Assembly: GCA_030641485.1 (NCBI GenBank) | Contig: DAOWHJ010000103.1 | Location: forward strand, 1-7,743 | DNA: 7,743 nt | Direction: 5' to 3' | Source: Pseudomonadota bacterium | GTDB taxonomy: Bacteria > Desulfobacterota > Anaeroferrophillalia > Anaeroferrophillales > Tharpellaceae | Part shown: positions 5,014 to 7,743 of the stretch, piece after piece | How positions within the stretch are numbered: position 1 is the stretch's first letter | Layout: every line of letters begins with the position of its first letter | Translations under genes and position numbers: made by a program | The notes under the pieces: model-generated | The model's database searches: none | The model's input: the letters and a program-made list of their open reading frames with translations, nothing else | What the model was told of the DNA's origin: nothing

Positions 5014-5871
5014 ATGGCAAGAAAGATAATGGTTACCGGGGCTTGTAGTCAGCTCGGTCGTGTCGTTGAAGTTTTGCTTAAAGCGCAAGCCGATGTTGAA
5101 GTTGTAGCTTTGCGTCGTTCAGAACTTGATATTTTGGATAGCGCTGCAGTAATGTCGCTGGTTGAAGATCTAAAACCTGCAACCATAATTAATTGTGCTG
5201 GGTTTAATGACGTTGCCGGTGCCGAGATTCGGTTGGCAAATAAGCTCCCGGTTAATACCCGTGGTGTTTTTAACCTGGCCCAGGCCGCGGCAAAATATAA
5301 GGTTTATTTCTGTACTTTTAGTAGTAAGTTTGTTTTTAATGGGAAAAAATCTGTACCATATGTTGAAGATGATGAGCTCTGGCCGCTTAATCAGTATGGC
5401 TCTTCAAAGCAGGGCGGAGAAGAGCTGGTTACCGATTCGTTGGAGAACCATCTGATTGTTCGCAGTGACCTTCTTTATGGTGGTGGAAGAGATCTTGTTA
5501 GTCGAATTCTGGATGAGCTTAGAGCTGGGAATCAATTTAAGGTAAGTGATGATATTTTTATCTCCCCAACCTATATTGGCGACCTTGCCGCAGCAATGGT
5601 GGCTTTGGCTTTAAAGTGGGCGGCTGGAGTCTATCACTACACCAATGACGCTGGAGGTGGGGTGAGCTGCTATGAATTTGCACAGGCTGTGGCTGAGGGG
5701 TCAGGTTTTGACAGCTCTTTGCTGCAGGCCGTACCGGTGAGTGAGACCAATTTCGGAGCTCCTTTGTTGCTGCCGGAGCGAGCTATTCTGAATATTGATA
5801 AGTTTGGAGGTCTGTTTCCACCTTTAGTGCGTCCCTGGCGGGAGGCGCTAGAGGATTACTTGCGGCAGTAG
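5014..5871 (+). CDS. RmlD-like extended short-chain dehydrogenase (dTDP-4-dehydrorhamnose reductase family)
   Basis: This 285-residue cytoplasmic protein has the fold and length of RmlD, which reduces dTDP-4-keto-rhamnose with NAD(P)H. The nucleotide-binding motif is TGACSQLG (8-15), where family members usually have a glycine at the position of S12. NCAGFNDV (60-67) replaces the usual 'NAAAYT.VD' pattern, and VN (80-81) is kept. The usual STDYVFDG motif appears as SSKFVFNG (103-110), keeping a hydroxyl (S104) but losing the Asp and Tyr. The catalytic pair is intact as YGSSK (Y128, K132). RSDLLYGGG (150-158) and SPTYIGDLA (184-192) match the substrate-domain motifs. No rmlA, rmlB or rmlC is nearby, so rhamnose synthesis is not supported by context; a different sugar nucleotide or other role is possible. 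The start is supported by a strong AAGGAGA site. The 3' end overlaps the convergent amidase gene by 16 bp. Confidence 0.82.
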   Translation: MARKIMVTGACSQLGRVVEVLLKAQADVEVVALRRSELDILDSAAVMSLVEDLKPATIINCAGFNDVAGAEIRLANKLPVNTRGVFNLAQAAAKYKVYFCTFSSKFVFNGKKSVPYVEDDELWPLNQYGSSKQGGEELVTDSLENHLIVRSDLLYGGGRDLVSRILDELRAGNQFKVSDDIFISPTYIGDLAAAMVALALKWAAGVYHYTNDAGGGVSCYEFAQAVAEGSGFDSSLLQAVPVSETNFGAPLLLPERAILNIDKFGGLFPPLVRPWREALEDYLRQ

Positions 5872-6668
5872 TTAGACAAGCCACCTGAATAGGTTTCCGG
5901 TCGGCGGTCGTTGAAACAAGCGATCGTGGTTCGGGTTTGCTCAATTTTTCCCAGAGCGATTGTGGCGCTGAAAGCACCTTGTCTTGCAGGGGTGCGCAAT
6001 GTCTGAGTACCCCACGGGTCATAGATTGCGGAGTTTCCTGGAAAGTGGTTTTCAACCCCTTTGCCGATACGGTTGCAGGCCGCAACATAGAGTTGGTTTT
6101 CAATTGCCCGGGCTTTGAGCAGGGTGCGCCAGTGGGCTGTGCGGGGCTTCGGCCATTGGGCGCAGATCAGGAGGAGCTTTGCTCCCCTAAGGGCGAGATT
6201 GCGACTAAGTTCTGGAAAGCGAATATCGTAGCAGGTCATCAGGCCGACCGGCAGGTTGCCGATATTTATAAGGCACGGTTCCAGGCCGGGGGAGAAATGT
6301 TTTTCTTCATTCATCAGTGAAAAGAGATGGATTTTACGATAGGCGGCAATTTGTTGGCCGTTGGGGTCGATCAAGAAAAATGTGTTGTAGAAGCGGTTGT
6401 TGTCTGCTTCGACCAGGCTGCCTCCGATATATGAACGCTTGGTTTTGGCAATATCAGCCAAGTGCTTGAGCATCGTTGGGGTTGTTGCGGCCAACTTGGA
6501 GAAGTTTTCGTAGTCGTAACCGCTGCTCCAGAGTTCTGGGAGTAGGATGATGTCAGGGTTAGCTTTGCTTGAATCGAGAAGCTGTCGGCAGCGCTTCAAG
6601 TTTTTGCCGGGATCCCCTAAAGCGACATTCATCTGGACTAGGGTTATGGTGAGTAGCTGAGATTTCAT
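5856..6668 (-). CDS. Carbon-nitrogen hydrolase, nitrilase superfamily (omega-amidase/YafV-like)
   Basis: The 270-residue protein carries the full nitrilase-superfamily catalytic set: Glu45 in LLPELW, Lys112 in YRKIHLF and Cys146 in TCYDIRFPEL, with a supporting Glu at 121 or 122 (EEKHF). Cys attacks the amide carbon and Glu/Lys assist. The stretches QWPKPRTAHW (171-180), LLKARAIENQLYVAACNRIG (183-202) and AIYDPWG (214-220) closely recall the Nit2/YafV/MtnU group. Those enzymes hydrolyse alpha-keto acid amides such as alpha-ketoglutaramate or the keto amide from methionine salvage. Function as an omega-amidase is therefore likely but not proven. There is no signal peptide, so it is probably cytosolic. 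The start has a modest AAGG site (6682-6679), 10 bases upstream. The gene diverges from the GNAT gene and converges with the RmlD-like gene; no operon partner is visible. Confidence 0.93.
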   Translation of the reverse strand: MKSQLLTITLVQMNVALGDPGKNLKRCRQLLDSSKANPDIILLPELWSSGYDYENFSKLAATTPTMLKHLADIAKTKRSYIGGSLVEADNNRFYNTFFLIDPNGQQIAAYRKIHLFSLMNEEKHFSPGLEPCLINIGNLPVGLMTCYDIRFPELSRNLALRGAKLLLICAQWPKPRTAHWRTLLKARAIENQLYVAACNRIGKGVENHFPGNSAIYDPWGTQTLRTPARQGAFSATIALGKIEQTRTTIACFNDRRPETYSGGLSNYCRK

Positions 6669-6701
6669 TGTTGGGTTGCCTTGTTTTTGAGAGTTCTAAA
6701 T

Positions 6702-6730
6702 TTAACGATTTTAATAGTATACCATATAAT
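6702..6730 (+). promoter_or_regulatory. Candidate promoter of the GNAT gene
   Basis: TTAACG (6702-6707), 17 bases, then a perfect TATAAT (6725-6730). The start would be near 6737, giving a leader of about 70 nt. The -35 matches only four of six bases. Confidence 0.55.
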
Positions 6731-6742
6731 AATGTATGGCAA
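6716..6742 (-). promoter_or_regulatory. Candidate promoter of the amidase gene, overlapping the divergent one
   Basis: On the minus strand, TTGCCA (6742-6737), 15 bases, then TATACT (6721-6716). The spacer is short, so this is tentative. It overlaps the plus-strand GNAT promoter, so the two could compete for polymerase or share a regulator. Confidence 0.4.
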
Positions 6743-6792
6743 GTGAGTTCCTGGGACGCGGCGTTACCAGGCGTAGTTTGTGTCATATTTGA

Positions 6793-6798
6793 GGGAGG
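6793..6798 (+). promoter_or_regulatory. Shine-Dalgarno that sets the GNAT start
   Basis: GGGAGG stands seven bases before the ATG at 6806. The frame is open for another 46 codons upstream, but that stretch includes the promoter region and would place this strong site inside a gene. Confidence 0.8.
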
Positions 6799-6805
6799 AC
6801 GGTTC

Positions 6806-7369
6806 ATGAAGATTAAGGTTTATCGTAAGTTTATAAATACCAGCAACCGCTTGCGGGTGCTGTTGCGACCCATGGGAGTTGCAGACCAGGGCCTTGTGGC
6901 CGAGTTGTTTTGCCATCAGGCATCCGATGAAGATGTGCGTTACCTGAAAGAGGATGTCCGGGACCTTGAACTGATTGCGGGATGGTTTGCCGATATCGAT
7001 TATGAAAAAGTGGTTCCTTTGTTGGCTCTGCACGGTGAACGTCTGGTCGGTGATGCAACTTTGCATCGGCGTAGTGGGGCTGAGCGGCATATTGGTGAGC
7101 TGCGAATTTTTCTGGCAAAAGAGTTTCGTGGGGTTGGTCTCGGGATGCAGCTTCTTGAAGAACTGGTTGAGATCGGTCGTGAAATGGGCCTCCATATGCT
7201 GGTTGCAGAGGTGGTCTCAGCCGAGCTTTCGGTAATCAAGGCATTTCGTAAGCTAGGGTTTGTGCGGCATGCGGAGATTGATGACTACTTTATGGATGTC
7301 GATGGAGAGCTGCATGATGTCTCGATGATGGTCCTACCGTTGGCAGCCCGGAAAGAATACCTTTTTTAA
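6806..7369 (+). CDS. GNAT-family N-acetyltransferase
   Basis: The 187-residue product has the GNAT fold, which transfers an acyl group from acetyl-CoA to an amine, on a small molecule or a protein lysine or N-terminus. The acetyl-CoA pyrophosphate loop is FRGVGLG (107-113), in the usual place after strand 4 (GELRIFLAKEF, 97-107). LLALHGERLVGDATLHRR (72-89) forms the central strands, and the C-terminal part AIKxF-type helix is seen as VIKAFRKLGFVRHAEIDD (143-160). The N-terminus (KVYRKFINTSNRLRVLLRPM) recalls a GNAT group common in Deltaproteobacteria and similar to the catalytic part of Pat-type protein acetyltransferases, but there is no cyclic-nucleotide or CoA-ligase domain here. The substrate is unknown. 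The start is set by GGGAGG seven bases upstream. The gene stands alone on its strand, divergent from the amidase. Confidence 0.92.
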   Translation: MKIKVYRKFINTSNRLRVLLRPMGVADQGLVAELFCHQASDEDVRYLKEDVRDLELIAGWFADIDYEKVVPLLALHGERLVGDATLHRRSGAERHIGELRIFLAKEFRGVGLGMQLLEELVEIGREMGLHMLVAEVVSAELSVIKAFRKLGFVRHAEIDDYFMDVDGELHDVSMMVLPLAARKEYLF

Positions 7370-7625
7370 GTCCAGCCGTCTATTTGTCAGTAGGGGTGAA
7401 TTGTGTGACTATGGATGTGATTGATCAGAAAAGTTTAAGGTGCACTTGTCCAGAGTGCTTACTCAGCATATGGAAGAGATTGGTCAATTGAACTGACAGC
7501 GACATCGAAATCATGGGCCCCACCTTTATCTGGGTATCAGTGTGAGTTGGGGCGAGGTGATTGTTGGCAAATGTCGGTTCCCCGGTGCCGTTTGCATAAA
7601 AACATTTGACTTAACCATAAAGGTC
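7370..7625. other. Intergenic region before the right-edge promoter, no convincing gene
   Basis: About 256 bases separate the GNAT stop from the strong promoter. No clear terminator follows the GNAT gene; the only hairpins are short, for example GCACT/AGTGC at 7442-7446 and 7454-7458. A 7-bp inverted repeat CAAATGT/ACATTTG lies at 7568-7574 and 7602-7608. A 26-codon frame at 7411-7491 has a CxCPxC pattern but poor support. The A/T-rich stretch just before 7626 could act as an UP element for the promoter. Confidence 0.4.
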
Positions 7626-7654
7626 TTGACAAAAAAAACGAGTAAGCGTATAAA
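7626..7654 (+). promoter_or_regulatory. Strong promoter with GC-rich discriminator, likely stable-RNA (rRNA) operon P1
   Basis: TTGACA (7626-7631), exactly 17 bases, then TATAAA (7649-7654). The discriminator that follows is GCGCCTCC, placing the start near 7661. Near-consensus hexamers with a GC-rich discriminator are the mark of stringently controlled rRNA and tRNA promoters. No coding frame with a ribosome site follows in the remaining 80 bases, which agrees with a non-coding transcript. The rRNA gene itself is outside the window. Confidence 0.75.
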
Positions 7655-7660
7655 GCGCCT

Positions 7661-7743
7661 CCTTCGCCACAGCGGGCAAGAAATTTGCAGACGGTGAGGT
7701 TGGAAAAGTTCTCTGAAAAAAAGAAAAAATGGTTATGAATTGC
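7661..7743 (+). other. Probable leader of an rRNA operon, running off the right edge
   Basis: Downstream of the promoter there is no Shine-Dalgarno or coding frame. GTTCTCTGAAAA at 7708-7719 resembles the boxA-type element (TTCTTTGAAAA-like) found ahead of 16S rRNA genes in many bacteria, where NusB/NusE antitermination acts. It is followed by an A-rich stretch. A tRNA or other stable RNA operon would also fit. Confidence 0.55.

Noticed and set aside
6668..6805. N-terminal extension of the GNAT protein by 46 residues
   Set aside because: The extension crosses the divergent promoter region, and a strong GGGAGG site sits right before the internal ATG at 6806, where family similarity begins.
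1..7743. CRISPR arrays, insertion sequences, toxin-antitoxin pairs, retron or phage-defence systems
   Set aside because: No spaced repeats, transposase motifs, reverse transcriptase or paired small genes with known toxin or antitoxin marks were seen. The only mobile-element trace is the integrase tail.

Overview
The window looks like bacterial chromosome of moderate GC content, dense in genes. I infer a deltaproteobacterium close to the Desulfuromonadales/Geobacterales. The basis is the flavour of the integrase tail, the RarA, UvrC and GNAT sequences, and what looks like an rRNA-operon promoter and leader at the right end. This is pattern recognition only; no search was run.

Layout. Positions 1-117 hold the last 38 residues of a phage-type tyrosine integrase. 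A hairpin follows, then a tRNA-Leu(GAG) on the minus strand with encoded CCA (147-233). This is the classic edge of an integrative element inserted at the 3' end of a tRNA gene, with the element lying to the left, outside the window. Next come two minus-strand genes, probably one transcription unit: a small nitroreductase (817-1350) and, downstream of it, a 135-residue protein of unknown function (319-726). The nitroreductase promoter is the most striking regulatory feature. A near-consensus TTGACA-N17-TAGAAT promoter is overlain by a perfect inverted repeat that touches the ATG, with no room for a Shine-Dalgarno, which suggests a leaderless and tightly repressed mRNA.

On the plus strand, rarA (1674-3020) and uvrC (3020-4840) overlap by one base and form a DNA-repair pair: replication-fork maintenance plus nucleotide-excision incision. 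A separate gene (5014-5871) encodes an RmlD-like extended short-chain dehydrogenase with several altered motifs and no rhamnose-pathway neighbours. It converges with, and overlaps by 16 bp, a minus-strand nitrilase-superfamily amidase of the omega-amidase/YafV type (5856-6668). That gene diverges from a GNAT acetyltransferase (6806-7369) across a short region with candidate back-to-back promoters.

The last 374 bases hold no convincing gene. They end in a strong promoter with a GC-rich discriminator, followed by a leader with a boxA-like element. The best reading is the start of a stable-RNA, probably rRNA, operon just beyond the right edge.

Most of the window is ordinary housekeeping and accessory metabolism. 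I do not see a clearly new multi-gene system. The points worth a second look are the leaderless operator-promoter, the integrase/tRNA junction with an 11-bp duplication that has apparently extended the integrase tail, the divergent RmlD-like enzyme, the unknown gene behind the nitroreductase, and the stable-RNA promoter at the edge.
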